Source of the DNA: Corynebacterium jeikeium
Lineage (GTDB): Bacteria > Actinomycetota > Actinomycetes > Mycobacteriales > Mycobacteriaceae
DNA length: 64,000 bases
NCBI RefSeq assembly: GCF_000738175.1
Contig: NZ_JFCH01000034.1
Coordinates: 1 to 64,000, forward strand
Direction of reading: 5' to 3'
Part shown: positions 36,967 through 46,030 of the stretch, piece after piece
How positions within the stretch are numbered: position 1 is the first letter of the stretch
Layout: every line of letters starts with the position of its first letter
Program-made: the position numbers and the translations under genes
Notes under the pieces: generated by a model
Told to the model about the DNA's origin: nothing
The model's input: the letters and a program-made list of their open reading frames with translations, nothing else
Database searches by the model: none

Positions 36967-39870
36967 ATGTCAGTATTCGATTCGAAGGTGGGCCTAGATA
37001 CAGCCTTCGGCTATCTGGATCGGAAAATTCAATCCAATCAGGTTTTTAACCCAACGCTGATTGCAAATACCGAAAACAACGACATGCTCCGCGCAATCAA
37101 GCACGAGCTGAAGAGCGCGCGAAGTTTCGACTTATCAATCGCCTTCATCACCTCCTCTGCATTAGCCCTTCTGAAACAGGATCTACTCAATTTCGAGGGC
37201 CGAGGCCGAATCATCACCTCGACCTATCTGCAGTTCAATGAACCTGCTGTCTTCAAAGAGCTTCTTCAGCTGGGAAATGTGGAGGTCAGAGTCCTTAAGG
37301 ATTCAGTCGATGCCTTCCACAGTAAAGGCTATGTTTTCGAGCATGCCGACGGCACAACAGCGATCATTGGTAGCTCGAATCTCACCCGGAATGCCCTGAT
37401 CAGCAACACGGAATGGAACGTGCGCTTCTCGGCCATGCCGGATGGTGACATTGCCCTGCAGGTTCGTGACGCAGTCGCGCGACTAGAGGAACGTTCAGAA
37501 CCACTGACTGCCGAGTGGATCGAAAGCTACGAGGAGTCATGGCAGCCGGTTTCCCAGCGCAACAAACTCTTGGGCGAGAATGACGAAGTTATTCCCGTCG
37601 GCCGTATTCGGCCTAACGCTATGCAGTCGGAAGCCCTCGAGAAGATTAAGCAGATCCGCGAATCGAATGCCCGACGCGCTGTAGTGATCTCTGCGACCGG
37701 TACGGGAAAGACGATTCTCGCCGCATTGAGCGTCCGCGAGGCGAAGCCCGAACGAATGCTGTTTATCGTTCACCGTGAACAGATTCTCGACAAAGCAATC
37801 TTGGAGTTCCAGAAAGTGTTGGAAGCTCCCGCGGAAGACTTCGGAAAATTCGTCGGTTCAACACGCCAGCAAGACCGCAGGTACGTTTTCGCCAGCATCC
37901 AATCTTTGTCACGCGAGGAAAACCTGCAAGATTTCGATCCTGCTGCGTTTGACTTCATCATCGTCGACGAAGTCCACCGTGCCGGCGCCGAAACTTACTT
38001 GCGTACTTTGGAACACTTCCAACCTGCATTTCTCTTGGGCCTTACGGCGACGCCGGAACGTACCGACGGCTTTAACGTCTTTGAACTCTTTGACTACAAC
38101 GTCGCCTACGAGATCCGTCTTCAGAAAGCCCTGGAATCAAAGATGCTCGCACCGTTCAGCTACTACGGTGTAACGGATTACATCGATGACCAGGGAAAAA
38201 CTATTGAAGAAACGAGCTCGCTGTCGAAACTGCTTTCCACCGAGCGAGTCAAGCATCTACGTGAAATGCTCACCATCTACGGCCGAGCGGATAAGGTCAC
38301 GGGCCTCATGTTTTGCTCGTCGCGAAAGGAAGCGACGGAGCTTTCCACCTTGCTCAATGAAGAATCAGTTTTCGGCCATCGTCTTCGCACCAAGGCACTA
38401 ACCGGCAAAGATTCCCCACAGACCCGCAACGCCGTAATCAAGGAACTCGAGGATGGCGAGTTGGACTATGTGCTGACCGTCGACATTTTCAACGAGGGCA
38501 TTGACATTCCAGCTGTAAACCAAGTGGTAATGCTGAGGAACACCGAGTCTTCCATTATTTTTACGCAGCAACTTGGTCGCGGACTGCGCAAAGCGGACGG
38601 CAAGGATCACCTCCGAGTAATCGATTTCATCGGCAATTACAAGAATAATTTCCTAGTTCCGATCGCCCTATTTGGAGATAGCTCCTTGAATAAGGACGTT
38701 ATCCGCAAGCGCTTGCGCGATGCCGACGAATCAGGCTCTATCGCCGGAATCAGCAGCATTAGTTTCGACAAGATTTCCGAACAACGGGTTCTCGAAAGCC
38801 TGGCCCAGACCAGCCTGGATACTCTCCACCAGCTGAAGCAGTCATTCTCCGACTTGGAGTTTCGGCTGGGGCGCCAGCCCTGGCGTATAGACTTTGCCAT
38901 CCAGGACACCGTTCAACCCACGATCATCGCTACGGCGAAATCTGCCAACTACTGGGACTTCCTAATCCGCGCAAAGAAGGAAACCCAAGCCCCGTCCACG
39001 GAGCAAAGCGCTTTCCTTACATTTCTCGACAATGAACTGCTCAATGGCCTAAGGCCGCACGAACTCCTACTCCTAAGACAGCTGCTTGAACAGGATCGAG
39101 TTTCCGTGGAGGACTTCCGCGCGCTATTGAAGCGTTATAGTCCGCGACAAGCGGAACAGGGTTTGGACACTCTTACGTTGAATTCTGTCTCCAGGATTCT
39201 GGACTTGAGCTTCTTCACGCAGAATGAGAAAGCCAAGTATGGCAACCTCCCTCTCGCTTCCTTTGAGAACGACATCTTCACAATCAGCAAGAAACTGCGG
39301 CGTAACTACGACTCTTCTCCTCTATTCGCCCATCACGTGAACGATTCCATCGAGACAGGACTGCACATCAATCGGGAGTTCTATGCATCTCAGGGACGAA
39401 TGCTCCCCGGTAAGCAGTATTCACGAAAAGATGTGTGCCGCATGCTGAACTGGGAAAACAACCAGTATTCCACCATGTACGGATACGCCGCTAACGAAGA
39501 TACGAAGACGTGTCCGATCTTCATCACCTATCACAAGGCAGACGATATTTCGGATTCCACTAAGTACGAGGATAAGTTCGACAGCCCATCGGTAATCAGC
39601 TGGTTCTCAAAGTCCAACCGACGCCTAAACAGCAAAATTGAGCAACGTATCGTCTCCGGTGAATATGCTCTAGAGGTCTTCGTGAAAAAGGACGATGCCG
39701 AAGGAAATGACTTCCACTATCTGGGCCAGGCCCATTCCCGTGATGCGGTAGAAACCACTATTCCAACAGCAAAGAAGCTGATGCCGATCGTGAACATGCG
39801 CCTAGACCTGATGCATCCCGTTTCCCCAGGGCTTTACGAATACTTCACTCGCCACCCCTCCACCAACTGA
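36967..39870 (+). CDS. PLD-nuclease / SF2 helicase / DUF3427-type fusion protein
   Basis: 967 residues. A phospholipase-D-type nuclease domain at the N-terminus holds HSKGYVF (His118) with GSSNLTRNAL. Next is an SF2 helicase: Walker A SATGTGKT (Lys248), DEVH box (334-337), LGLTATPERTDG, and QQLGRGLRKADG (motif VI, Arg538-Arg541). The last 350 residues match the DUF3427 position and probably bind DNA. Proteins of this build resemble restriction-type or phage-defence helicases. Codons are more mixed than in the neighbours, and no good dispersed-motif copy occurs in the whole 36.5-39.9 kb pair, which suggests acquisition. Confidence 0.88.
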   Translation: MSVFDSKVGLDTAFGYLDRKIQSNQVFNPTLIANTENNDMLRAIKHELKSARSFDLSIAFITSSALALLKQDLLNFEGRGRIITSTYLQFNEPAVFKELLQLGNVEVRVLKDSVDAFHSKGYVFEHADGTTAIIGSSNLTRNALISNTEWNVRFSAMPDGDIALQVRDAVARLEERSEPLTAEWIESYEESWQPVSQRNKLLGENDEVIPVGRIRPNAMQSEALEKIKQIRESNARRAVVISATGTGKTILAALSVREAKPERMLFIVHREQILDKAILEFQKVLEAPAEDFGKFVGSTRQQDRRYVFASIQSLSREENLQDFDPAAFDFIIVDEVHRAGAETYLRTLEHFQPAFLLGLTATPERTDGFNVFELFDYNVAYEIRLQKALESKMLAPFSYYGVTDYIDDQGKTIEETSSLSKLLSTERVKHLREMLTIYGRADKVTGLMFCSSRKEATELSTLLNEESVFGHRLRTKALTGKDSPQTRNAVIKELEDGELDYVLTVDIFNEGIDIPAVNQVVMLRNTESSIIFTQQLGRGLRKADGKDHLRVIDFIGNYKNNFLVPIALFGDSSLNKDVIRKRLRDADESGSIAGISSISFDKISEQRVLESLAQTSLDTLHQLKQSFSDLEFRLGRQPWRIDFAIQDTVQPTIIATAKSANYWDFLIRAKKETQAPSTEQSAFLTFLDNELLNGLRPHELLLLRQLLEQDRVSVEDFRALLKRYSPRQAEQGLDTLTLNSVSRILDLSFFTQNEKAKYGNLPLASFENDIFTISKKLRRNYDSSPLFAHHVNDSIETGLHINREFYASQGRMLPGKQYSRKDVCRMLNWENNQYSTMYGYAANEDTKTCPIFITYHKADDISDSTKYEDKFDSPSVISWFSKSNRRLNSKIEQRIVSGEYALEVFVKKDDAEGNDFHYLGQAHSRDAVETTIPTAKKLMPIVNMRLDLMHPVSPGLYEYFTRHPSTN

Positions 39871-39940
39871 GGTTTTCACGCGCGCGCAGCCCACGCAGTC
39901 CTCTATAGTCAGTTGCATAAGCACGGCCACGGCAGACGTG

Positions 39941-39947
39941 GGCGTCA
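39941..39947 (+). repeat. dispersed GGCGTCA motif, intergenic copy
   Basis: GTGGGCGTCATTAAGAAAAA, a near-consensus copy, 35 bases before the ybjQ ATG and just after the end of the helicase gene. Confidence 0.7.
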
Positions 39948-39981
39948 TTAAGAAAAAACTCGCAGAAAGGCCAACAACGCC

Positions 39982-40299
39982 ATGATCGTCACTACCACCA
40001 ACAACGTCGAGGGCCACACCATTGCGCAGTACCTGCGCATCGTCTCGGGCGAGACGGTTGCCGGTATCAACATGTTCAAGGACATCGGCGCGGGCTTCCG
40101 CAACATCACCGGTGGCCGCTCCTCCGCATACGAGGGCGAGATCCTGCAGGCTCGCGAGACCGCCCTGAAGGAGATGGTGGATCGCGCGCTGGAGATGGGC
40201 GCACACGGCATCGTCGGCGTGGACGTAGACTACGAGTCCCTGGGCCAGGGCGGCATGGTGATGGTCAGCGCGACCGGCACCGCCGTCACCTTCCAGTAG
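39982..40299 (+). CDS. YbjQ / UPF0145-family protein
   Basis: 105 residues, full length for the family: NVEGHTIAQYLRIVSGETV, NMFKDIGAGFRNITGGRS, YEGEILQAR and GAHGIVGVDVDYE. These small proteins form pentamers and are called heavy-metal-binding by name only. Function unknown. Confidence 0.93.
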   Translation: MIVTTTNNVEGHTIAQYLRIVSGETVAGINMFKDIGAGFRNITGGRSSAYEGEILQARETALKEMVDRALEMGAHGIVGVDVDYESLGQGGMVMVSATGTAVTFQ

Positions 40300-40308
40300 G
40301 CGCTGGTT

Positions 40309-40325
40309 GCCGGGCTTAGCCCGGC
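40309..40325. terminator. GC hairpin between convergent ybjQ-like and SDR genes
   Basis: GCCGGGCTTAGCCCGGC is an essentially perfect palindrome with no U-tract. The same arms occur at 16156/16213 in another convergent gap. Confidence 0.5.
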
Positions 40326-40361
40326 GCGACAGACCCGCCGAGCCAGCCCGAGCGCCAAACT

Positions 40362-41153
40362 TTAGACCTGGTCGAGCGGGCGGATCATGATGGACTCCAC
40401 GTCCATATGGCGGGGGCGATCCGCGATCCAGCGGATAGCCTCGCCGATGTCCTCTGCCTGCAGGTTTAGCTTGTCCGCGTAAACCTCCTCGGCGCGCTCG
40501 ACATCGCCCTTGAAGCGGTTCAGGCTGAAGTCAGTGGCCACCCGACCCGGGTCGACCTGGCATACGCGCACGCCTGCCTCGGCGAACTCCATGCGCATCA
40601 CGTCGGTCAGCGCGGTCTGCCCGAACTTCGCCGCGTTGTAACCCGCACCCCCGCGGTAGGCGCCGCGACCGGCGACGGAAACCACGTTAATAACCTGCGG
40701 TGCGTCCGCTACCTGCAGCTGATCGAACAGCGCGCGCGTGACCTCCAGGGTGCCCATCACGTTCGCCTCGAACATCCAGCGCCAATCCTCCGGATCGGCT
40801 TCCAGTACAGGGTCGAGCCCCCGCGCGCCACCTGCGTTGTTGACCAGCAGGTCTAGCTTGGAGCCCGTCAGCTCGGCGAGCGCTGCGGTGAAGTTATCTA
40901 TTGACGCCCTATCCGTCACATCCAGCACAAGGGGCGTAGCCTTGCCGCCCTCCTGGGCGATCGTTTGCGCTACCTGCTCTAGCTTTTCTGCACGGCGCGC
41001 GGCCAGAACCACATACCAGCCATCCGCGGCCAGCAGCTTAGCGGTGGCTTCGCCGATGCCCGCACTCGCGCCGGTGACGACGGCGACGCGGGAGTTGGTT
41101 GGTGAGTTGGACGTGGCCTGTGCATTCGTGAACTCTGCATTCGTGGAACTCAT
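40362..41153 (-). CDS. short-chain dehydrogenase/reductase
   Basis: About 263 residues, classical SDR: VAVVTGASAGIGEAT (cofactor loop), LLVNNAGGARG, catalytic Tyr-Lys in YNAAKFG, and DPGRVATDF. Substrate unknown. ATG 41153 (MSSTNAEF) is chosen over 41228. A dispersed-motif copy (40902-40908) encodes DRASIDNF, in the helix before the NNAG strand. Confidence 0.9.
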   Translation of the reverse strand: MSSTNAEFTNAQATSNSPTNSRVAVVTGASAGIGEATAKLLAADGWYVVLAARRAEKLEQVAQTIAQEGGKATPLVLDVTDRASIDNFTAALAELTGSKLDLLVNNAGGARGLDPVLEADPEDWRWMFEANVMGTLEVTRALFDQLQVADAPQVINVVSVAGRGAYRGGAGYNAAKFGQTALTDVMRMEFAEAGVRVCQVDPGRVATDFSLNRFKGDVERAEEVYADKLNLQAEDIGEAIRWIADRPRHMDVESIMIRPLDQV

Positions 41154-41250
41154 GGATTCCAATGTAGCGACCAAGCGCAGGCAGCGGGGGCTATTTAATT
41201 CTGGTTTGAAGCAATCCCTGCAGAACACTGCAATGGAGAAAGCTATGCAT

Positions 41251-41275
41251 TAACCTTTTCCTTTAGCAAAGGTTA
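41251..41275. promoter_or_regulatory. 8-bp inverted repeat upstream of the first prion-like gene
   Basis: TAACCTTT-N9-AAAGGTTA, 24 bases before the ATG at 41299 and just upstream of AAGGA. It may be an operator or a terminator for the preceding region. Confidence 0.4.
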
Positions 41276-41298
41276 TGGCGTTACCTTAAGGAATTCTT

Positions 41299-42318
41299 AT
41301 GACTAATAATTACGGAGGCGGTTACCCCGGATCCGGAGACGGTTCCCAGAACAACTCGGGGCAGAATCCGAATCAGCCTCAGAATCCCTTTGGCCAGCAG
41401 GGTTACGGCAATCAGCAGTTCCCGGGCGGCCAGAACCACGGCCAGCCGGGCTACGGTCAGCAGGGTCAGTCTGGTTACGGTCAGCAGAACCAGCCAGGCT
41501 TTGGCCAACAGGGCCAGCAGGGTTATGGCCAGCAAGGTTTCGGTCAGCAGGGTTATGGCCAGCAGAGCCAGCCGGGCCAGCCGGGGCAAAATCCGTTTAA
41601 TGCACAGCCCTATGGCGCGTACGGCCAGCCAGGTAACGCCGGAGGTAACGGTGGCGGCGGCAACGGTGGCAAGATCATCGGCATCATCGTCGCCGCAGTT
41701 GTCGTAATCGGCCTGATTGTTGGTGGCTACTTCCTCCTGGGTAAGGATGACGAAGAGAGCACGGATGCTTCCAGCTCCTCGTCGAGCTCCGAAGAGTCTG
41801 GCTCGTCGGATGAGTCCAGCGAGAGCTCCTCCGAATCCAGCTCGGAATCCTCCACCTCGGAGACTTCATCCTCCTCCAAGGAGCCCGCTAAGGCCGGCGA
41901 CGTCGGCGGCCCGGATCATTCGATGGACAAGACCTACGCCGACGCGATGCCCAAGAAGATCCAGGACTTGGTGTACGACTGCAGCAACGGCAGCTACGAG
42001 CTGGCCCGCGATAACAACCGCAGGGTTAAAGGGATGCAATGTACCGGCGTGTGGGACTCCGCCTGGGAGTTCAAGAAGGTCGACTTCGTTAGTGATGCGG
42101 CGTTCGTGCCCGAAGAGATCGACTACGTGAAGGAACAGGGCGCTGAGATTTGGTCCGATGACCCGAACAACTTCGCGGGCTACCTCATGGACGACTCCAA
42201 GCCGTTCGTATTCGTCATGAACAAGTCGAAGGGCATCGCCATGGAAACCAAGATGTACTTCGAAGACGAGTCCACCCTGCAAGAGGTCCTCACCCAGCTG
42301 GGCTACGAGAAGCCGTAG
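41299..42318 (+). CDS. Gln/Gly-rich single-span membrane protein, copy 1
   Basis: 339 residues. The first 110 residues are low-complexity Gly/Gln/Tyr/Pro with repeats such as GYGQQ and GQQGYGQQG, prion-like in composition. One transmembrane helix ([24 protein letters not shown], about 122-145) follows, then a Ser/Glu-rich spacer (150-195) and a folded C-terminal domain of about 140 residues with two Cys (YDCSNGS, GMQCTGV). The next gene is a paralog. No enzyme motif is seen. The topology puts the Q/G-rich part inside and the domain outside. Confidence 0.82.
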   Translation: MTNNYGGGYPGSGDGSQNNSGQNPNQPQNPFGQQGYGNQQFPGGQNHGQPGYGQQGQSGYGQQNQPGFGQQGQQGYGQQGFGQQGYGQQSQPGQPGQNPFNAQPYGAYGQPGNAGGNGGGGNGGKIIGIIVAAVVVIGLIVGGYFLLGKDDEESTDASSSSSSSEESGSSDESSESSSESSSESSTSETSSSSKEPAKAGDVGGPDHSMDKTYADAMPKKIQDLVYDCSNGSYELARDNNRRVKGMQCTGVWDSAWEFKKVDFVSDAAFVPEEIDYVKEQGAEIWSDDPNNFAGYLMDDSKPFVFVMNKSKGIAMETKMYFEDESTLQEVLTQLGYEKP

Positions 42319-42434
42319 AACCTCTTCGTAAGGAAATTCGTCCCCCCGCTATTCACCCCTATTTCAGTAGAAGAATAACGATTCGGAACATCCCGCGGGA
42401 GTCGGATCATTCGACCTACCGAGCGCCGCGGGAA

Positions 42435-42460
42435 GGCGCCCTTCACACGGAGAGGGCGCC
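42435..42460. terminator. GC hairpin between the two paralogs
   Basis: GGCGCCCT-N10-AGGGCGCC, perfect 8-bp arms, 208-base gap. No U-tract, so termination or a processing role is only probable. Confidence 0.4.
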
Positions 42461-42526
42461 ATTGGTTTCCCAGGCCCCGAAAACCCAGAAAATGACGTTT
42501 CCAGAGATTTAAGGACCTGTCCCCTC

Positions 42527-43588
42527 ATGACGAACAACAATCCCTTCGATAACCAGCCCAACCAGGGCAGCAACAACGGGGAGAACAACCCCTTCAACAA
42601 TGGCTCCAACCCAGGTGACGAGACCACCCAGTGGGGCGCAAACCAGAACCAACCGCAGGGCGGCCAGCAATACGGCGCACAGCAGCCACAGGCCGGGGGC
42701 TATGGCCAGCCCGGCTCGCAAGGCGGCTACGGCCAGCCTGGGGCGAATGGTCAGCCCGGACAGAATCCTTTTAGCCAGGGCGGTTACGGCCAGCCCGGAC
42801 AGCCGGGCCAACCGGGCCAGAACCCTTTCGCTGGCGGTGCTGCCAGCGCCTATGGTCAAGACCTCAACTCCGGCGGAGGTGGTGGGGGCACCGGCAAGGT
42901 TATCGGTATCATCATTGCCCTCGCTGTCGTTATTGCCCTGGCGGTAGGCGGCTACTTCCTGCTGGCCAAGGATGATGAAGGATCCGATTCCGACGAGGCC
43001 TCGACCTCCCAGACCGAAGGCGCCGAAGAAAACAGTGAGGACAACTCCGAAGAGAGCGCCGAGGAGACCAGTGAGGAAAGCTCCGAGGAGTCCACCTCCT
43101 CCGAAACATCGAGCGCGCCAACCTCCACCGCCGCGAAGAGGGGCGACGTCGGTGGGCCGGATGATTCCCTCCCCGCCACCTACAAGGATGCAATGCCGGA
43201 GAAGGTCAACGACCTGGTCAATAAGTGCAAGGACGGAACCTTCACCCTGCGGTACTACGACTCCTCCAAGGAGAAGCGCGACATGACCGGCGCGAACTGT
43301 AAGGGCGTGCGAGGCTCGGGCTGGGCCTACTGGGACGTGGACTTCATCAACGACAAGGAGTACATCGATCTCAAGGAGAAGGAATTCAAGGACGGTGGCG
43401 CGACGATCGTAAACGACAAGCCGAACGAATACGCCGGCTACGTTAAGGACCGGGGCAACACGATCGTGTTCATCTTCAACAAGGACAAGGACATCGTTCT
43501 AGAGTCCAAGCTCATCAACCCGAAGCGTGGCGAGGTCAAGCAGGTATTCGACGAGCTTGGTTACTCCGGTGTGAGCGAGGACGCCTAG
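42527..43588 (+). CDS. Gln/Gly-rich single-span membrane protein, copy 2
   Basis: 353 residues, same architecture as the preceding gene: Asn/Gln/Gly/Pro-rich N-terminus with NPF repeats (NPFDNQ, NPFNNG, NPFSQG, NPFAGG), one transmembrane helix (about 123-147), a Ser/Glu-rich spacer, then the same C-terminal domain (GDVGGPDDSL, two Cys). A tandem duplication. NPFxxG at the N-terminus is shared with copy 1 (NPFGQQG, NPFNAQP). Function unknown. Confidence 0.82.
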   Translation: MTNNNPFDNQPNQGSNNGENNPFNNGSNPGDETTQWGANQNQPQGGQQYGAQQPQAGGYGQPGSQGGYGQPGANGQPGQNPFSQGGYGQPGQPGQPGQNPFAGGAASAYGQDLNSGGGGGGTGKVIGIIIALAVVIALAVGGYFLLAKDDEGSDSDEASTSQTEGAEENSEDNSEESAEETSEESSEESTSSETSSAPTSTAAKRGDVGGPDDSLPATYKDAMPEKVNDLVNKCKDGTFTLRYYDSSKEKRDMTGANCKGVRGSGWAYWDVDFINDKEYIDLKEKEFKDGGATIVNDKPNEYAGYVKDRGNTIVFIFNKDKDIVLESKLINPKRGEVKQVFDELGYSGVSEDA

Positions 43589-43616
43589 CCCGCGCCAGGC
43601 TAGCGCCTAGCCTTTC

Positions 43617-44024
43617 CTACAGCGGCTTAATCCAGCCCTGCTGCACAGCGTGCTGGTAGCCACCAACCAACGCCGCGCCCAGGGCAACCGCACCTACGAT
43701 ACCGCCGACCCAGGCCAAGATGCCTGCGATCGGCGGTGCATCTTTACCTAGGGAACCTGCGGGGTCGGTGCTACCCAGAGGGAAGGTCTTCAGCAGCCAT
43801 TCAGCTGCCGGATTCGCGGCTTCAATGCTGCCGGCCAGCGAGCCTTCGTTGTTAGCCTTCGGGTTGGAATCGGGGTCGGTGGGCTGGGTGATCGGGGCGG
43901 TGCTGGAGCCCTTGCCCTCGGACGGAGCGATGGCCTGCGCCGGTGCGGCTGCGACGGCGCTGATGGTCAGGGCGCTTGCGGTGGCCAGTGCGGTCAGGGA
44001 CTTGGAAGAAGAAAAGGACTTCAT
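43617..44024 (-). CDS. small exported membrane-anchored protein
   Basis: 135 residues: signal peptide (1-31, ending AQA), a Pro/Asn/Ser-rich middle, and a C-terminal transmembrane helix (IAGILAWVGGIVGAVALGAALVGG, about 99-122). No family recognised. It ends 28 bases from the convergent paralog stop. Confidence 0.7.
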   Translation of the reverse strand: MKSFSSSKSLTALATASALTISAVAAAPAQAIAPSEGKGSSTAPITQPTDPDSNPKANNEGSLAGSIEAANPAAEWLLKTFPLGSTDPAGSLGKDAPPIAGILAWVGGIVGAVALGAALVGGYQHAVQQGWIKPL

Positions 44025-44036
44025 AAGTCCAGTAGT

Positions 44037-45200
44037 TTAAAGCTGCTCCAGCGCCTGCGCGACATCTGCGAGCAGATCCTCCAGATCCTCAATGCCGATG
44101 GAGATGCGCACCAGGTCGCGAGGAACCTCCAGCTGGGAGCCCGCAACTGACTGGTGGGTCATCGTCGCCGGGTGCTCCAGCAGCGATTCCACGCCACCCA
44201 GAGACTCCGCCAGGCAAATCAGCTTGGTGGACTGGCAGAACTTCAGCGCCGCTTCCTCGGAGTGGAAGCGTACGGAGATCATGCCGCCGAACCCCTTGCC
44301 GGTGGACTGGCGCTTGGCTACCTCGTGACCTGGGTGCTGTGGCAGGCCGGGGTACAGGACGGTGGCGACTTCCTCCCGCTCGTCCAAGTATTCGGCGATG
44401 GCCTGCGCGTTCGAGCAGTGGCGATCCATCCGCACGCCCAGGGTCTTCAAGCCACGGGCATTCAAGTAGGCATCGAAAGGCGAGGCAATCGGGCCCGCAC
44501 CGCCGAGCAGGAAGTCCAGATCTTCGTCCAGCTGCGCATCGTTGCTGACGATCGCGCCACCGACCACATCGGAGTGCCCGCCGATGTACTTCGTGGTGGA
44601 GTGCAACACCACGTCCGCGCCGTGATCCAGGGGACGCTGCAGGTAGGGGCTGCAGAAGGTGTTATCCACGATCAGCTTCGGGCGCGTGGGGGCGTCATTA
44701 CCAAACTCATCCGCGAGCACCTTGGCGATGGCGGCGATATCGGTCACGGCGAGCAGCGGGTTGGTCGGGGTCTCCAGCCACACCAGCTTCGTCTTCGGGG
44801 TCAGCGCCGCACGGACGGCCTCGGGGTCAGTGGTGTCCACCACGGTGAAGTCCACGTTCCAGTCCTTGAAAACGGTGGCGATCAGGCGATATGTGCCGCC
44901 GTAAGCGTCGTGCCCCATGATCAGGTGGTCGCCGGGCCGCAGCAGCACACGCAGCAGGTGGTCGGTGGCGGCCATGCCGGAAGCGTAGACGCGGCCGTGC
45001 TCACCACCTTCGAGGGCAGCGATTGTGCGGGCCAGCGAGTCAACGGTGGGGTTCGCCACGCGACCGTACTCGTAGCCTCCGCGCAGATTGTTCGGCGCAT
45101 TCTGGGCGAACGTGGTGGAGGCGTAGATCGGCACGTTGATGGAGCCCATGAACTCGTCCGGCTCGTAGCCTGCGTGGATGGCATCTGTGTTGTGTGCCAT
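44037..45200 (-). CDS. metB: cystathionine gamma-synthase (Cys/Met metabolism PLP enzyme)
   Basis: 387 residues, PLP fold type I: TKLVWLETPTNPLL, VDNTFCSPYLQRPL, and the Schiff-base Lys in STTKYIGGHSD, then GGMISVRF and SLGGVESLLEHPATMTH. MetB makes cystathionine from O-acylhomoserine and cysteine; gamma-lyase is the close alternative. Start ATG 45200 with GAGGAG. A dispersed-motif copy (44691-44697, EFGNDAPTRP) lies in a surface loop just before the PLP-binding VDNTF strand. Confidence 0.9.
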   Translation of the reverse strand: MAHNTDAIHAGYEPDEFMGSINVPIYASTTFAQNAPNNLRGGYEYGRVANPTVDSLARTIAALEGGEHGRVYASGMAATDHLLRVLLRPGDHLIMGHDAYGGTYRLIATVFKDWNVDFTVVDTTDPEAVRAALTPKTKLVWLETPTNPLLAVTDIAAIAKVLADEFGNDAPTRPKLIVDNTFCSPYLQRPLDHGADVVLHSTTKYIGGHSDVVGGAIVSNDAQLDEDLDFLLGGAGPIASPFDAYLNARGLKTLGVRMDRHCSNAQAIAEYLDEREEVATVLYPGLPQHPGHEVAKRQSTGKGFGGMISVRFHSEEAALKFCQSTKLICLAESLGGVESLLEHPATMTHQSVAGSQLEVPRDLVRISIGIEDLEDLLADVAQALEQL

Positions 45201-45345
45201 GGAAACTCCTCTTCGAACTAGTGCTTGGTAGCGTATTTTTGTGCTTTTCTGCGCCGGGAATTCACAGCCCGGCGCGCGTCGTTTCAACGATTATAGACCA
45301 AGCAGTCTAGTTTTCGGCAACAATAGGCCAACCTTGGAGGGTTCT

Positions 45346-46023
45346 TTGGCGCGTTTAGGGCAAGAGCACCACAATGGCCACATGGATCGAAGCGCACAGG
45401 GAATCGATTTCACCCAACCTGCCGACGTCGTCGCCCCTCTTCTGCTGGGAGCGGTCTTGCGCCACGGCGGAGTGGCTATCGAGTTGACCGAGGTCGAGGC
45501 CTATCTAGGAACTGCAGACGAAGCCTCTCATGCCTTCAAAGGCCCCACCCCTCGCTGCGAAGTTATGTTTGGCCCTCCCCAGCACCTCTACGTGTATGCC
45601 AGCTACGGCATCCACCGCGCCGGCAATCTGGTGTGCAGCCCCAATGGCGAGGCCGGAGGAGTACTGCTGCGCGCAGGGAAAGTAATCGAGGGGCTCGATA
45701 TTGCCCGCGCCCGGCGCGGCCCAAAGCCCGCGGATGAAGCACTAGCGCGTGGCCCGGGAAATCTGGGCGCAGCACTCGGTTTGAACTTGGACCTTAATGG
45801 TTCGGCTGTTGATCAAGTGTTTTCTGGCGCAGGCGATACCTCGCCCACCGCTGCCCCGTTTACCCTGACCCCGCGCATGGCTATCCCAGAGATCACCCGT
45901 GGCAAGCGCATAGGGATCACAAAGAACGCGGATGCCTTGCTGCGCTTTTGGGCGCCGGGCGACCGCAGCGTTTCCAGCCCTCGCGGCCGGCAACTGGGAA
46001 GCCCACTGCGCCCATCCTCGTAG
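45346..46023 (+). CDS. 3-methyladenine DNA glycosylase, AAG/Mpg type
   Basis: About 225 residues of the alkyladenine glycosylase family: EVEAYLGTADEASHAFKGPTPRCEVMFGPPQHLYVYASYGIHRAGNLVC, then GPGNLGAALGL and RIGITKNADALLRF. Removes alkylated purines, complementing the unrelated Tag at 27 kb. The start is uncertain: TTG 45346 has GGAGG 5 bases upstream, while ATG 45382 is shorter and without a site. The gene is divergent from metB. Confidence 0.85.
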   Translation: MARLGQEHHNGHMDRSAQGIDFTQPADVVAPLLLGAVLRHGGVAIELTEVEAYLGTADEASHAFKGPTPRCEVMFGPPQHLYVYASYGIHRAGNLVCSPNGEAGGVLLRAGKVIEGLDIARARRGPKPADEALARGPGNLGAALGLNLDLNGSAVDQVFSGAGDTSPTAAPFTLTPRMAIPEITRGKRIGITKNADALLRFWAPGDRSVSSPRGRQLGSPLRPSS

Positions 46024-46030
46024 TAGGCTG

